NCBI GenBank assembly: GCA_021325095.1
Contig: JAJPHV010000015.1
Coordinates: 1 to 64,000 of the forward strand
DNA from: Chloroflexota bacterium
GTDB taxonomy: Bacteria > Chloroflexota > Anaerolineae > Aggregatilineales > UBA2796
DNA: 64,000 nt
Reading direction: 5' to 3'
The notes below the pieces were generated by a model. It searched no databases. It worked only from the letters and a program-made list of their open reading frames with translations, and was not told where the DNA came from. Within the stretch, counting starts at the first letter, position 1, and each line of letters begins with the position of its first letter. Shown here piece after piece: positions 18,106-27,338 of this stretch. Position numbers and translations under genes: made by a program.

Positions 18106-19212
18106 ATGGACGCTCGCCTACAAAAGATGGCACAGGTGCTCATCAACTATTCGACGGCGGTCAAACCGGGAGATCGCGTCCTGCTGCGTGGCACGTCGCC
18201 GCTGGCGCAGCCACTGATGCAGGCGCTCTACGAGGAAGCGCTCAAGGCCGGCGGTTTGGTCTTCAACTACGTTCACATGAGTGAAGAAAACGTCATTGTT
18301 CTGAGCGCGGGCAGCGTGGCACAGATCGAAGCGGTCAACCCGATGTTGGAACTGATGTACAACACTGCCGACGTGATTATCCGCATCGAAGCCGATGAGA
18401 ACACCTCCGCGTCCAGCGGCTTCCCAGCAGAAAAGTCCAAAGCCTGGATGAAGAGTTATGGCGCGATAATCAACATCCAGTCGGAGCGTGAGGCGAAAGG
18501 CACACTGCGGCGCTGCACGACGTTGTTCCCGACGCAAGCCTACGCCCAGGACGCTGGGATGTCGCTGCGCGGCTACGAAGATTTTGTCTACCGAGCCTGT
18601 ATGCTGCACCTGGACGACCCGGTTGCCTATTGGAAGCAGGTTTCCGTCGAGCAGGCGCGGCTGTGCGACGCTCTGAAAGGGCACAAAAAGCTGCAAGTGC
18701 GGGGCAAGAACATCGATCTGGAGATGAGCATCGAAGGGCGTATATTCTTGAATGCCGACGGCAAGTTCAATTTCCCGGATGGCGAAATCTTTACCGGCCC
18801 CGTTGAGGACAGCGTCAACGGCTGGGTCAACTTCACCTATCCGGCCTTCTATCACGGCAACTCGGTACACGGCATCAAGCTGAAGTTCGAGAAGGGCCTG
18901 ATCACGCAGGCCACTGCCGAGAAAAATGAAGCATTCCTGCTGGCAATGCTGGACACCGACGCCGGATCGCGCCGCCTGGGTGAGTTCGCCATCGGGACGA
19001 ACAAGGGCATTGATCGTTTCACAGGGCACATCCTCTTTGACGAAAAGATCGGCGGCACGGTTCACATGGCCGTCGGCAACGCTTATCCTGAAACGGGCGC
19101 GGTCAACCGCTCAAGCGTCCACTGGGACCTGATCTGCGATATGCGTGACGGCGGCGAAATCCTGGTCGATGGGCAGCGCTTCTACGAGAATGGGCATTTC
19201 CTGATTGGCTAA
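18106..19212 (+). CDS. M29 family (thermophilic) metallo-aminopeptidase
   Basis: This 368-residue protein matches aminopeptidase T/AmpS. It has the C-terminal metal-binding residues in FPDGEIFTGP, GEFAIGTN, the FDEKIGGTVHMAVG stretch, and VHWDLICDM with its His and Asp. The family uses two divalent metals and removes N-terminal residues from peptides in the cytoplasm. The start at 18106 has AGGAAA eight bases upstream; an in-frame ATT-type extension to 18088 is not needed. The next gene starts 2 bases after the stop, so the two are co-transcribed. Confidence 0.92.
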   Translation: MDARLQKMAQVLINYSTAVKPGDRVLLRGTSPLAQPLMQALYEEALKAGGLVFNYVHMSEENVIVLSAGSVAQIEAVNPMLELMYNTADVIIRIEADENTSASSGFPAEKSKAWMKSYGAIINIQSEREAKGTLRRCTTLFPTQAYAQDAGMSLRGYEDFVYRACMLHLDDPVAYWKQVSVEQARLCDALKGHKKLQVRGKNIDLEMSIEGRIFLNADGKFNFPDGEIFTGPVEDSVNGWVNFTYPAFYHGNSVHGIKLKFEKGLITQATAEKNEAFLLAMLDTDAGSRRLGEFAIGTNKGIDRFTGHILFDEKIGGTVHMAVGNAYPETGAVNRSSVHWDLICDMRDGGEILVDGQRFYENGHFLIG

Positions 19213-19214
19213 GA

Positions 19215-20612
19215 ATGATGCAGCCACAAAAGTCCTTCATCGCCCTGGATCGGCTTGACAGGGTGATGGTGGTCGCCATTGGGCTACTGCTGGCCGCCAT
19301 CGGCGCAGTCATTGTGCGCGGCGACCAGGTAGGGATCGCTGTGCAGAGCTACAGCCCGATCAACAAGGCGTCGATCCGTGCGTCGATCCAGGTCGCTTTT
19401 GACGAAACCCTTGTTTCGGCCTCTGTCGAGTCGAACTTCAAGCTCATTCCGCCGGTACAAGGTCGGCTTTCCGTATCGCAGAATCAGGTGACTTTCCGCC
19501 CGGCGGAGCCGCTGACACAGGGCCAGGAATACACGGTGACGCTTAAGGCGGGGGTACAGAGCAGTACGGGCCGTCTGCTCAAAAATGATGTGCAGTGGCG
19601 CTTCCGGGTCGCGCCGCCGCGCGTGGTCTATCTGGGGCCGGTGGACAGCATCGTGCAAAACCTGTACCTGGCTGACCCATCCGAAAAACAAGTGCCACAG
19701 CCGTTGACGACCAGCAAAGAAGGCGTGATCGGATACGACGTGTCCCCGGATGGCAGCAGCATTGTGTATGCTCAGTTGGAAGCGCACGGCCCGGCCAATC
19801 TATACGTGTGGGACACGGCAAGCGCCACATCGCGCTTGCTGTATGAATGCAAAGACGCCGCGTGCAGCGGCCCGGTCTGGCGACCCGACGGCGGCGCGGT
19901 GGCATTTGAGAAGGTCGAACTGAATTCTGGCACGGGAATGCCGCCCGGTGCGCCGCGCGTCTGGGTGTACGATGTGGCGTCGAACACGGCTAAACCCTTG
20001 TTCAGCGACAACCAGCAGCTTGGTTTCATGCCGCGCTGGTCGCCCGACGGCAGACGACTGGCAGTCTTCAACGTGAATGCCGGCGGTATCGTCATCCACG
20101 ACTTTACAAGCGGCCAGGACAGCGTAATTCCGACGGTGGGCAATGAGGTCGGGGCCTTTTCCCCCGACGGTAAATGGCTGTACTTCCCAAAGGTGGTGTC
20201 CATTACGAATTCGCAGTACGCGACTCATTTGGTACTGGTGGATGTCTCCGCGCAGCCTTACGTACAACATGATCTGATTCCCGACAGCGATCCCAGTGAC
20301 GACGTCGAAGCGGCCTGGCTGCCGGACTCGAAGGCGATGATCGTGGCCCGGCGCTTGCCACACGCACAGGGCACGGCCCCCACGCAGCTTTACGTGATAG
20401 ACATTGCGAGCCAGAAGGCAACCCCACTGGTGGTTGACCCGGCATACAGCCAGAGCAATATGTCGGTCAATCCGACAGGGGACACGGTCCTGTTTCAACG
20501 CTTCCCGCTTGGGAAATCAGGCGCGCGCCCGGAGCTATGGACGGTCAACTTGAAGACAAAAGCGCTGCAAATGGTTGCGCCAGACGGTTCTGCACCCGGC
20601 TGGCTGCCATGA
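19215..20612 (+). CDS. Membrane-anchored Ig-like/TolB-type beta-propeller protein
   Basis: This 465-residue protein has an N-terminal membrane anchor (residues 16-34). An SbsA-like (Big_5) Ig domain follows at about residues 50-135, with QVAFDETLVSASVESNF and the QEYTVTLKAGVQSSTG strand. Then comes a TolB/WD40-like propeller to the end, with repeated SPDG/RPDG-type blades at VSPDGSSIVY, RPDGGAVAF, SPDGRRLAVF and SPDGKWLYF. Such proteins act in the cell envelope by binding proteins or glycans. It follows the aminopeptidase gene by 2 bases. Two adjacent ATG codons (19215, 19218) could serve as start. Confidence 0.8.
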   Translation: MMQPQKSFIALDRLDRVMVVAIGLLLAAIGAVIVRGDQVGIAVQSYSPINKASIRASIQVAFDETLVSASVESNFKLIPPVQGRLSVSQNQVTFRPAEPLTQGQEYTVTLKAGVQSSTGRLLKNDVQWRFRVAPPRVVYLGPVDSIVQNLYLADPSEKQVPQPLTTSKEGVIGYDVSPDGSSIVYAQLEAHGPANLYVWDTASATSRLLYECKDAACSGPVWRPDGGAVAFEKVELNSGTGMPPGAPRVWVYDVASNTAKPLFSDNQQLGFMPRWSPDGRRLAVFNVNAGGIVIHDFTSGQDSVIPTVGNEVGAFSPDGKWLYFPKVVSITNSQYATHLVLVDVSAQPYVQHDLIPDSDPSDDVEAAWLPDSKAMIVARRLPHAQGTAPTQLYVIDIASQKATPLVVDPAYSQSNMSVNPTGDTVLFQRFPLGKSGARPELWTVNLKTKALQMVAPDGSAPGWLP

Positions 20613-20910
20613 TATAATCCGGGGAAATCAGGCAACCGAATGACAATGCTGGTCAGCATTTCAGTCATCTTTGCAGCGTTGACGAGAATTGGCGGGTGAC
20701 GATTGCGCTGGCAGCAGCCTGAGCCTTTCTATAGGCCAGGGGCTGGCAGATGCGCAGCAGCTCAGAAGTTCAGAAGCGCTGCTGTCGTCCTGATTATTTC
20801 CAACTGGCTTCAGTGGAAACACCGCTGACCCGGAACGCTTGCCATAGTTCATGCAGAAGACTCTCCTTCCACACGCCACTCAATTGAGCTAGGGAAAGAG
20901 GCAGCGACCT
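20613..20910 (+). promoter_or_regulatory. Long leader region upstream of dhaK with an isolated -10 box
   Basis: A perfect TATAAT lies at 20613-20618, directly after the stop of the propeller gene, but no good -35 box sits 16-18 bases upstream. If used, it would give dhaK a leader of about 285 nucleotides. I see no recognised riboswitch or coding frame in this stretch, although several short inverted repeats such as TGCTG/CAGCA near 20648 occur. Confidence 0.3.
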
Positions 20911-21909
20911 ATGACACACGTGTTCAACAACCCGTCGGCGTTCAAGGACGAAATGGTGGAGGGGTTTTGCGCCGCCTACAGCCGCTACGTCCGGAAAGTG
21001 CCAAATGCTTCGGGCGTGATGGCTGCCGGCGCCCCCTACACAGGCAAGGTGGCGGTGATTATCGGCGGCGGGTCGGGCCATTACCCTGCATTCTGCGGAC
21101 TGGTCGGTGAGGGCCTGGCGACGGGCGCGGTGATCGGGGACATTTTTACCAGCCCTTCTACTGAACAGGTCTATCGCTGCATCAAAGCTATTCATGGCGG
21201 GGCTGGCGTGCTGCTGTCCTACGGCAATTACAGCGGTGACGTGATGAACTTCGGTATGGCCGAGGAGCGCTGCCGCTCCGAAGGGATCGACGTGCGCACC
21301 GTGCTGGTGACGGACGACGTGGCCTCGGCCCCACCCGACCAGATCGAAGACCGTCGCGGCATTGCCGGGGATTTCTATGTCTTCAAGTGCGCCAGTGCCA
21401 GCGCCTGGCGGGGCGACACGCTGGATACTGTCGAAGCGGTGGCGAAACATGCCAACGCCCGGACACGCACCTTCGGCGTGGCCTTTGCGGGCTGCACCAT
21501 TCCAGGCCAGTCCGGGCCGCTGTTTACGGTTGATCCTGGCAAGATGGAGGTCGGCCTGGGGATTCACGGCGAGCCGGGCGTTCGCACGGCAGAGATGCTC
21601 CCCGCCAGTGAAATCGCCCGTTTGCTCGTGCAGACGGTGCTGCAAGACTGCCCACAGGGAGTGGGCAGCGAAGTGGCCGTTCTGCTCAATGGCCTGGGCA
21701 GCACCAAGTACGAAGAGTTATTCGTGCTTTACAGGGACATTGCCAGGCTGCTGGAACAGGCTGGACTTCAGCCCTACGATCCTATCGTCGGCGAGGCGGT
21801 TACTTCACTGGATATGGCCGGCTGCTCGCTGAGTTTGTTCTGGCTGGACGAGACGCTCAGGCCGTTGCTCGACGCCCGTGCGGTGACCCCGGCCTATATT
21901 CATCTCTAG
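20911..21909 (+). CDS. Dihydroxyacetone kinase subunit DhaK
   Basis: The 332-residue length and motifs fit DhaK. VIIGGGSGHYPAF is the substrate-binding loop, GVLLSYGNYSGDVMNF follows, and His219 in GLGIHGEPGV is the residue that covalently binds the ketone as a hemiaminal. DhaK works with DhaL, encoded 15 bases downstream. The kinase may act on dihydroxyacetone or another ketose such as erythrulose, since DhaK paralogs with sugar-acid roles share these motifs. A GGGAAAGAGG ribosome binding site lies upstream. Confidence 0.9.
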   Translation: MTHVFNNPSAFKDEMVEGFCAAYSRYVRKVPNASGVMAAGAPYTGKVAVIIGGGSGHYPAFCGLVGEGLATGAVIGDIFTSPSTEQVYRCIKAIHGGAGVLLSYGNYSGDVMNFGMAEERCRSEGIDVRTVLVTDDVASAPPDQIEDRRGIAGDFYVFKCASASAWRGDTLDTVEAVAKHANARTRTFGVAFAGCTIPGQSGPLFTVDPGKMEVGLGIHGEPGVRTAEMLPASEIARLLVQTVLQDCPQGVGSEVAVLLNGLGSTKYEELFVLYRDIARLLEQAGLQPYDPIVGEAVTSLDMAGCSLSLFWLDETLRPLLDARAVTPAYIHL

Positions 21910-21924
21910 ATTCGGAGCCGAACG

Positions 21925-22566
21925 ATGACGGATAAGGCTGTGATTGCACGACGATGCGTCGAGAAGGCGCTGGAAATCATCGTCGCCAACGAAGCGGAAC
22001 TGGGGCGGCTGGACGCAGCGGCTGGTGACGGCGATCATGGCGCTGGCATGGTGCGCGGTCTTAAAGCGGCTGTGGCTGCCGCTCAGAACGAAGGCACGCC
22101 AGGCCAGATTCTGGTGCAGGCGGGCAGCGCCTTCGCCGATGCGGCGGGCGGTGCATCCGGTGCGCTGATCGGAACACTGATCATGACTGTCGGGCAGTCG
22201 CTCCCCGAAGGGAACATCGACCCAACAACGCTCCAGGTTGCGTTGGAGGCAGGCATCAACGCACTGGCGAAACTAGGCAAAGCCAGGCCGGGCGACAAGA
22301 CGATGCTGGATACGCTCGATCCGTTCCTGCGCGCCTACGGCGAAGCCGCTCAAAGCGGCGCGAGCGTGTCCAGCGCGTGGCAGGCGGCACTGCCCGCTGC
22401 CGAACAGGGAGCGATGTCAACCGCCGAGATGGTGAGCAAACGTGGACGCGCTTCTCGTCTGGGCGAGCGCAGTCGTGGGCACGTCGATGCTGGCGCAATG
22501 TCGATGCTGCTTGTGCTGCGTGCTGTCGGGCAGGTCCTCAACGAAGCCTACCCGGATGGGCATTGA
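21925..22566 (+). CDS. Dihydroxyacetone kinase ADP/ATP-binding subunit DhaL
   Basis: This 213-residue protein has the DhaL nucleotide and Mg motif AAAGDGDHGAGM (Asp35, Asp37, His38) and the GGASGALIGTL loop that caps the nucleotide. DhaL transfers phosphate to the ketone held by DhaK. No DhaM or other PTS phosphoryl donor is in the window, so either an ATP-dependent two-subunit kinase or a donor encoded elsewhere is implied. The gene ends the dhaK-dhaL unit. Confidence 0.9.
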   Translation: MTDKAVIARRCVEKALEIIVANEAELGRLDAAAGDGDHGAGMVRGLKAAVAAAQNEGTPGQILVQAGSAFADAAGGASGALIGTLIMTVGQSLPEGNIDPTTLQVALEAGINALAKLGKARPGDKTMLDTLDPFLRAYGEAAQSGASVSSAWQAALPAAEQGAMSTAEMVSKRGRASRLGERSRGHVDAGAMSMLLVLRAVGQVLNEAYPDGH

Positions 22567-22741
22567 CCTGCTCCCCTGGCTGACAAAAGAGGGATGAGTT
22601 CACAACCGTCCGGCTCAAAGCGTGTTACCGTTTGGCGCCTGGATCGCCTTGCACTGTATCAGGTCGAGATGTGATCATTGCACGACCTGGTTGTTCCTTT
22701 TGTCACTATGACTGATCGCCCTGCCCCGTCATAATTGCAAC

Positions 22742-22756
22742 TGAGAGTGATTCTCA
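22742..22756. promoter_or_regulatory. Fur-box-like palindrome upstream of the fur-feoBA operon
   Basis: TGAGAGTGATTCTCA is a 7-1-7 inverted repeat with one mismatch and resembles the Fur consensus core TGATAATnATTATCA. It ends 16 bases before the start codon of the Fur-family gene. Autoregulation of fur together with the feo genes by iron-loaded Fur is the simplest reading. Confidence 0.65.
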
Positions 22757-22772
22757 GAAGGCTTGGCGGGCA

Positions 22773-23228
22773 ATGACCATCTCAAAAGACGAAAACATCC
22801 ACGCTTTGCAGGATAGTGGATTTCGCATCACCCGGCAGCGGCGCACTGTGCTGGACGTGATCAACCAGAGCGAAGGGCCGCTGACCGCCGAAGCTGTTTA
22901 TCAGAAAGCCAAAGAAATTAACCCTAAAATCAGCCTGGCGACGGTCTATCGCACACTCACCGTGCTGCGCCAGGCGGGGCTGATCGAGCAGCACTTTCTG
23001 CCAGGCGGTCATGAACGCTCGCATTTTGAACCTGTTGGCGTTTCGCAGCATTTCCATTTCCTGTGTCTGCAATGCGGCAAGATCATCGAATTTGAAAGCA
23101 ATGAGGGGACACAGGGTGTACTGCAAGACCTGGCCCGCCACGAGGACGCCGCCCAGCCGATCCGGGTGTGCGCCTGTGTGGAGGGCTATTGCCTGTCGTG
23201 CGTGCAGCAAAGGACATCGAAATCATGA
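22773..23228 (+). CDS. Fur family metal-dependent transcriptional regulator
   Basis: This 151-residue protein has the Fur winged helix (ITRQRRTVLDVINQ; recognition region LATVYRTLTVLRQAGLI). The C-terminal dimerisation domain has HFEPVGVSQHFHFLC metal ligands and two structural zinc pairs, CLQCG and CACVEGYCLSC. Its position before feoB and feoA suggests an iron sensor, although Zur or PerR function cannot be excluded by sequence. Its stop overlaps the feoB start by 4 bases (ATGA). A Fur-box-like site lies just upstream. Confidence 0.9.
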   Translation: MTISKDENIHALQDSGFRITRQRRTVLDVINQSEGPLTAEAVYQKAKEINPKISLATVYRTLTVLRQAGLIEQHFLPGGHERSHFEPVGVSQHFHFLCLQCGKIIEFESNEGTQGVLQDLARHEDAAQPIRVCACVEGYCLSCVQQRTSKS

Positions 23229-25180
23229 AATGTCACGAGTGCGGGTCGGCCCCATTATCACCTGACGCGCCCGTGATCCTGGTGGGCAACCCCAACGTTG
23301 GCAAATCAGTCATTTTTGGCAAACTCACCGGGCGGTATGTCGTTGTCGCCAACTACCCCGGCACAACGGTTGAACTTTCTCATGGTGCGTTGCCCGACGG
23401 TACACCCGTCATCGACACGCCCGGCATCAACCTGCTCAACGGCGGCAGCGATGACGAGCGCGTGACCCGCGACATTCTCTTTAATAGCAATAAAGCGATT
23501 CGCGCAGTCGTCCAGGTGGCCGATGCCAAGAACTTACAGCGTGCGCTGACCCTGACTCTACAACTGGCCGAACTCGGCCTGCCGCTGGTGCTCGATCTGA
23601 ACATGATCGATGAGGTGGATGCACACGGCTTGTCCATCGATACGGCTGCGCTGGCGGCGCGGCTGGGCATTGAAGTCGTCAGAACGGTGGCAACGCGCGG
23701 CGAAGGATTGGATCAACTGACCGCAGCCATCAACCGCGCCCGCCCGCCCTCGATAACAGCAAGCTACGGCGCGCAGATCGAACACGCTATCCGCGAAACG
23801 GAAAAAGCGCTGCCCGGCGATGTCAAACATTCACGTGCACTGGCCCTTCGCCTGCTGAGTGGTGATCCGGTGCTGGCAAATTCCTTTGGCCTGAACGGTT
23901 CGCTCACTCACATCCGCGATGAAGTTGCCGCGCACTACCAGCGCCCGCTGTCTGTCGTGATTGCCCAGGAACGGATGCGCGCAGCCCAAACCCTGCTTGA
24001 TGGTATCGTCCGCGAGTCTGGTAAGGCCAGCGGCACAGCGCGCCTTCGACAGCTTTCAGGCTGGATGACACATCCCGTTGTGGGCTGGCCGATCCTGCTG
24101 GCGATCCTCTACGCAGTGTACAAATTTGTGGGTGAGTTTGGGGCGGGGACACTCGTCGGCTTCATGGAAGATACTGTCTTCGGCGCGTGGATCAGCCCCG
24201 CCGCAACGCACCTGGTCGATGCTATTCTGCCCATTCCGTTCATTCACGATCTGCTGGTTGGGCAGTATGGCCTGATCACGATGGCGCTGGCTTACGGGCT
24301 GGCAATTGTCCTGCCCATTGTGGCGACGTTTTTCATTGCCTTCTCGATCCTCGAAGATACTGGCTATCTGCCCAGGCTGGCCGTCATGCTCAACCGCGTC
24401 TTCAAGGCAATGGGCCTGAACGGCAAAGCGGTGCTGCCGATGGTGCTCGGACTGGGCTGTGACACGATGGCAACCATGACTACGCGCATCCTGGAAACGC
24501 GCAAAGAGCGCGTGCTGGTCACGCTGCTGCTGGCGCTGGGCGTGCCCTGTTCGGCGCAACTGGGCGTGATCCTGGGCATGATAGGTGTGATGAGTCCCCT
24601 CGGTGTGCTGATCTGGGCCGGAGTCGTGATCGTCACCATGCTGGCGGTGGGGCTGCTGGGGGCGCGCTTGCTGCCCGGCGAGCGCAGCGATTTTATCCTC
24701 GAACTGCCGCCGATCCGCCTGCCCCAGTTGAGCAACATCGTGGTCAAGACGCTGGCCCGCATCGAGTGGTATCTCAAGGAGGTGCTGCCACTGTTCATCC
24801 TCGGCACGCTGATCCTGTTCGTCCTCGACAAAACGGGTGCGCTGGTGATCGTGGAGCGCCTCGCTGCGCCCGTCGTGGTCGGTCTGCTCGGTCTGCCGCC
24901 CGAAGCGGCAGGCGCATTCCTGATCGGCTTCCTGCGCCGCGATTACGGCGCGGCTGGCCTGTTTGCGATGGCCCTGGCAGGTAAGATGGACGCCACTCAG
25001 ATTGTCGTCAGCCTGATTGTGATCACCCTGTTTATCCCGTGCATTGCCAATGTCATGATGATCATCAAGGAGTACGGCTCACGGGTTGCCCTGGGCGTGG
25101 CGAGCGTGGTCTTCCCGCTGGCCTTTGCCATCGGCGGGCTCGTGAACCTGATTCTGCGCGCTTTCAACGTAGGAGTGTAA
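23225..25180 (+). CDS. Ferrous iron transport protein B with N-terminal CX2C
   Basis: This 651-residue GTP-gated Fe(II) importer has the G1 motif GNPNVGKS, G2 at NYPGTTVE, G3 DTPG, a GDI domain and about eight to nine membrane segments with two Gate domains (GLGCDTMATM and the later FLIGFLRRDYGAAGLFAMAL). Before the G domain is a short tag MKCHECGSAPLSP with a CX2C pair, which classical FeoB lacks. The start at 23225 is coupled to the fur stop. feoA follows 4 bases downstream. Confidence 0.95.
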   Translation: MKCHECGSAPLSPDAPVILVGNPNVGKSVIFGKLTGRYVVVANYPGTTVELSHGALPDGTPVIDTPGINLLNGGSDDERVTRDILFNSNKAIRAVVQVADAKNLQRALTLTLQLAELGLPLVLDLNMIDEVDAHGLSIDTAALAARLGIEVVRTVATRGEGLDQLTAAINRARPPSITASYGAQIEHAIRETEKALPGDVKHSRALALRLLSGDPVLANSFGLNGSLTHIRDEVAAHYQRPLSVVIAQERMRAAQTLLDGIVRESGKASGTARLRQLSGWMTHPVVGWPILLAILYAVYKFVGEFGAGTLVGFMEDTVFGAWISPAATHLVDAILPIPFIHDLLVGQYGLITMALAYGLAIVLPIVATFFIAFSILEDTGYLPRLAVMLNRVFKAMGLNGKAVLPMVLGLGCDTMATMTTRILETRKERVLVTLLLALGVPCSAQLGVILGMIGVMSPLGVLIWAGVVIVTMLAVGLLGARLLPGERSDFILELPPIRLPQLSNIVVKTLARIEWYLKEVLPLFILGTLILFVLDKTGALVIVERLAAPVVVGLLGLPPEAAGAFLIGFLRRDYGAAGLFAMALAGKMDATQIVVSLIVITLFIPCIANVMMIIKEYGSRVALGVASVVFPLAFAIGGLVNLILRAFNVGV

Positions 25181-25184
25181 GCTG

Positions 25185-25595
25185 ATGCGCTGCCAGCTCT
25201 GCGGCTTTGAATTTGACGAACGTCAGCTGACCTGTCACGCTTCTTGCGCCTTCAACAAATACTGCACCATCATCTGCTGCCCCAACTGCGGCCACCAGAC
25301 TGTGGACGAGTCGAAATCCGTGCTGGCGCAGGCGTTCCGTCGCATTTTCAGCCAGCAAAACTCTCAGCCCGGTCAGGCACGCCACCTCAGCGACCTGCGC
25401 CCCGGCCAGTCCGCTACCGTTGAGTCCATTGAAGAATGTAGTCCATCGCGCATGGAGAAGTTGAGCGTATTCGGAGTCGCGCCCGGTTGCCAGGTTACGC
25501 TCGTGCAGCGGCATCCGGCCTTCGTTGTGCGCGTCGGCTTCACCGAACTGTCCTTCGAGCGCGAAATTGCGGAACAGATTCGCATTTCCAGTTGA
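25185..25595 (+). CDS. FeoA with N-terminal cysteine-rich domain
   Basis: Residues about 66-136 form the SH3-like FeoA domain (HLSDLRPGQSATVESI, then KLSVFGVAPGCQVTLVQRHP). Residues 1-37 form an extra cysteine-rich module with Cys at 3, 6, 17, 21, 27, 31, 32 and 35. It is fit to bind zinc or an iron-sulphur cluster. FeoA regulates FeoB, and no feoC is present, so this module could take over the role of the Fe-S protein FeoC. That role is inferred. The gene closes the operon, 4 bases after feoB. Confidence 0.9.
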   Translation: MRCQLCGFEFDERQLTCHASCAFNKYCTIICCPNCGHQTVDESKSVLAQAFRRIFSQQNSQPGQARHLSDLRPGQSATVESIEECSPSRMEKLSVFGVAPGCQVTLVQRHPAFVVRVGFTELSFEREIAEQIRISS

Positions 25596-25758
25596 GTCAG
25601 GGACTCGGCAGCGTTCCATCCTCGCCCCTATGCGCCAAATGCTTGCCTTCCATGAGGGAAAAGAGAGCAAATTTGCAGTTTGGCATTGCACGGCGCCGGT
25701 GTATAATGCAACCCAACAAAACGATCTGGACAGTCAGGTGGACAAGACGAGGCAGCAG

Positions 25759-26436
25759 ATGGCATCCCTGGACTTTAATTCCCTTCGTGAACGCATGGTT
25801 CAGGAACAGTTGGAGGCCCGCAATATTTTTGATCCGCGTGTGCTCACTGCGATGCGGGATATTCCGCGCCACTATTTTGTCCCGGATGAGCTTCGTCACC
25901 TGGCATACCGCGACGGCCCGCTGCCCATTGGTCTGGAACAGACCATCAGCCAACCGTTCATCGTGGCCTATATGACCCAGTGTTTGCAGTTGAGCGGGCA
26001 CGAAATGGTGCTTGAAATTGGCACGGGTTCTGGTTATCAGACGGCCATCCTGTGCCAGCTTGCCAACCACGTGGTCAGCATTGAGCGGCACGGCGCACTG
26101 GCCGAACGCGCTGCTGAAAAGCTGGATGCACTCGGCATCAACAACGTCGAAATTCATGAGGGCGATGGCAGCCAGGGCGTGCCGGACATGGCCCCCTTTG
26201 ATGCCATCCTTGTCTCGGCAGCCGTGCCGGCCATCCCGAATACCCTCATGGCGCAGCTTGCCGAGAATGGTCGCATGGTGTTGCCTGTCGGCGACAGCTA
26301 CAACCAGTACCTCGAGCGAGTCTCTCGCACGGGGAATATCTGGCAAATTGAGCAGTTGATCCCGGTCATGTTCGTGCTGATGATCGGGCGTTATGGTTTC
26401 ACGCCCCGCACGACTGGCTCTACACAGCGATTATAA
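25759..26436 (+). CDS. Protein-L-isoaspartate O-methyltransferase
   Basis: This 225-residue SAM-dependent enzyme repairs isoaspartyl residues in damaged proteins. It has the typical opening RERMVEEQL-like RERMVQEQLEARNIFD, the PIMT active-site GLEQTISQPFIVAYM, the SAM motif I VLEIGTGSGYQTA and the later FDAILVSAAVPAIP. The start at 25759 has GAGG seven bases upstream; the frame runs on upstream to 25525 over the feoA gene and is not used. It converges on the methyltransferase gene at 26448 with only 11 bases between the stops. Confidence 0.94.
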   Translation: MASLDFNSLRERMVQEQLEARNIFDPRVLTAMRDIPRHYFVPDELRHLAYRDGPLPIGLEQTISQPFIVAYMTQCLQLSGHEMVLEIGTGSGYQTAILCQLANHVVSIERHGALAERAAEKLDALGINNVEIHEGDGSQGVPDMAPFDAILVSAAVPAIPNTLMAQLAENGRMVLPVGDSYNQYLERVSRTGNIWQIEQLIPVMFVLMIGRYGFTPRTTGSTQRL

Positions 26437-26447
26437 ACGCGGCGCGC

Positions 26448-27338
26448 TCACCAGAGCTGTTCCTGGCTGTTCTGGAGGCTGATGAAGTCTTTAGCGAAGG
26501 CGCCCGCATTCGTGCCGATCAGCACCCCCGACAGCTTGTTGACGACCAGTTCGCCAAAGTGATTGATGAGCCGCTGAATCTGCTCGTGCATGACGGTGAT
26601 GAAATCATCCCAGGAGATGTTCACCGGCAACTGCGGCTCCCGCAGGGGGCGTGTGCTGTTAATGTAGTCGATAGCGGGCTGCGCCGACGGAAAGATGAAC
26701 GCCCCAGGCAGGTCGTAACGCGCTACCGCGTAGAAATGGCGAGCCAGCGCGGCGGCGCCATCTTCCAGTTGAAAATGATAGGCGGTGGGCCGCATCACTT
26801 CCGAATCGGTAGTCACCGCGCCCAGTAAATGATAGGCGCGGCGGATCAACTGCTCGAACTCTGGCAAGTTGTACTGGCTGTTTGTGGCCGCGATCAGGCA
26901 GCCGGCGGGCCTGAGCACCCGCTGAATCTCCTCGATGCCCTGGTCAAGATCGGGCACGTGATACAGCATGTGGTTCGCCAGCACTACGTCGAACGATCCG
27001 GCGGGGAAAGGCAGCCTCTGCACGTCAGCGTTCAGCAAATGTCCCGCTTGCGGGTGCTTCGCCGCCTTGCGGACCATACCGAGGGATAGATCGCCCGCCA
27101 CCAACTGTCCACGTGGAATGCGTGGGGCCAGCGCGCCAAAATATGTCCCGGGGCCTGCCCCGATGTCCAGCACCCGTTCATCGCCGTGCCAATGGATGCG
27201 ATCCAGCACCCATTCGGCAAAGTTGACCTTCGGCACGCTGTACATTTCGTGGGTGCGCTGCCGGACGGACAATGTTTCTTCCGTCGCATAGACCTGTTGG
27301 GTCAGGATGTTGCGGTCAGTGCCGGGGAATCTGGTCAT
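26448..27338 (-). CDS. Class I SAM-dependent methyltransferase (Methyltransf_11 type)
   Basis: This 296-residue protein has motif I VLDIGAGPGTYFGALA, the acidic loop GDLSLGMV, motif LPFPAGSFDVVLANHMLYHV and the post-motif LRPAGCLIAATN. These are standard for small-molecule methyltransferases of the UbiE/Methyltransf_11 group. The N-terminal LTQQVYATEETLSVRQRTHEMYS segment is typical of those acting on lipids or natural products. The substrate is not known. Confidence 0.87.
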   Translation of the reverse strand: MTRFPGTDRNILTQQVYATEETLSVRQRTHEMYSVPKVNFAEWVLDRIHWHGDERVLDIGAGPGTYFGALAPRIPRGQLVAGDLSLGMVRKAAKHPQAGHLLNADVQRLPFPAGSFDVVLANHMLYHVPDLDQGIEEIQRVLRPAGCLIAATNSQYNLPEFEQLIRRAYHLLGAVTTDSEVMRPTAYHFQLEDGAAALARHFYAVARYDLPGAFIFPSAQPAIDYINSTRPLREPQLPVNISWDDFITVMHEQIQRLINHFGELVVNKLSGVLIGTNAGAFAKDFISLQNSQEQLW

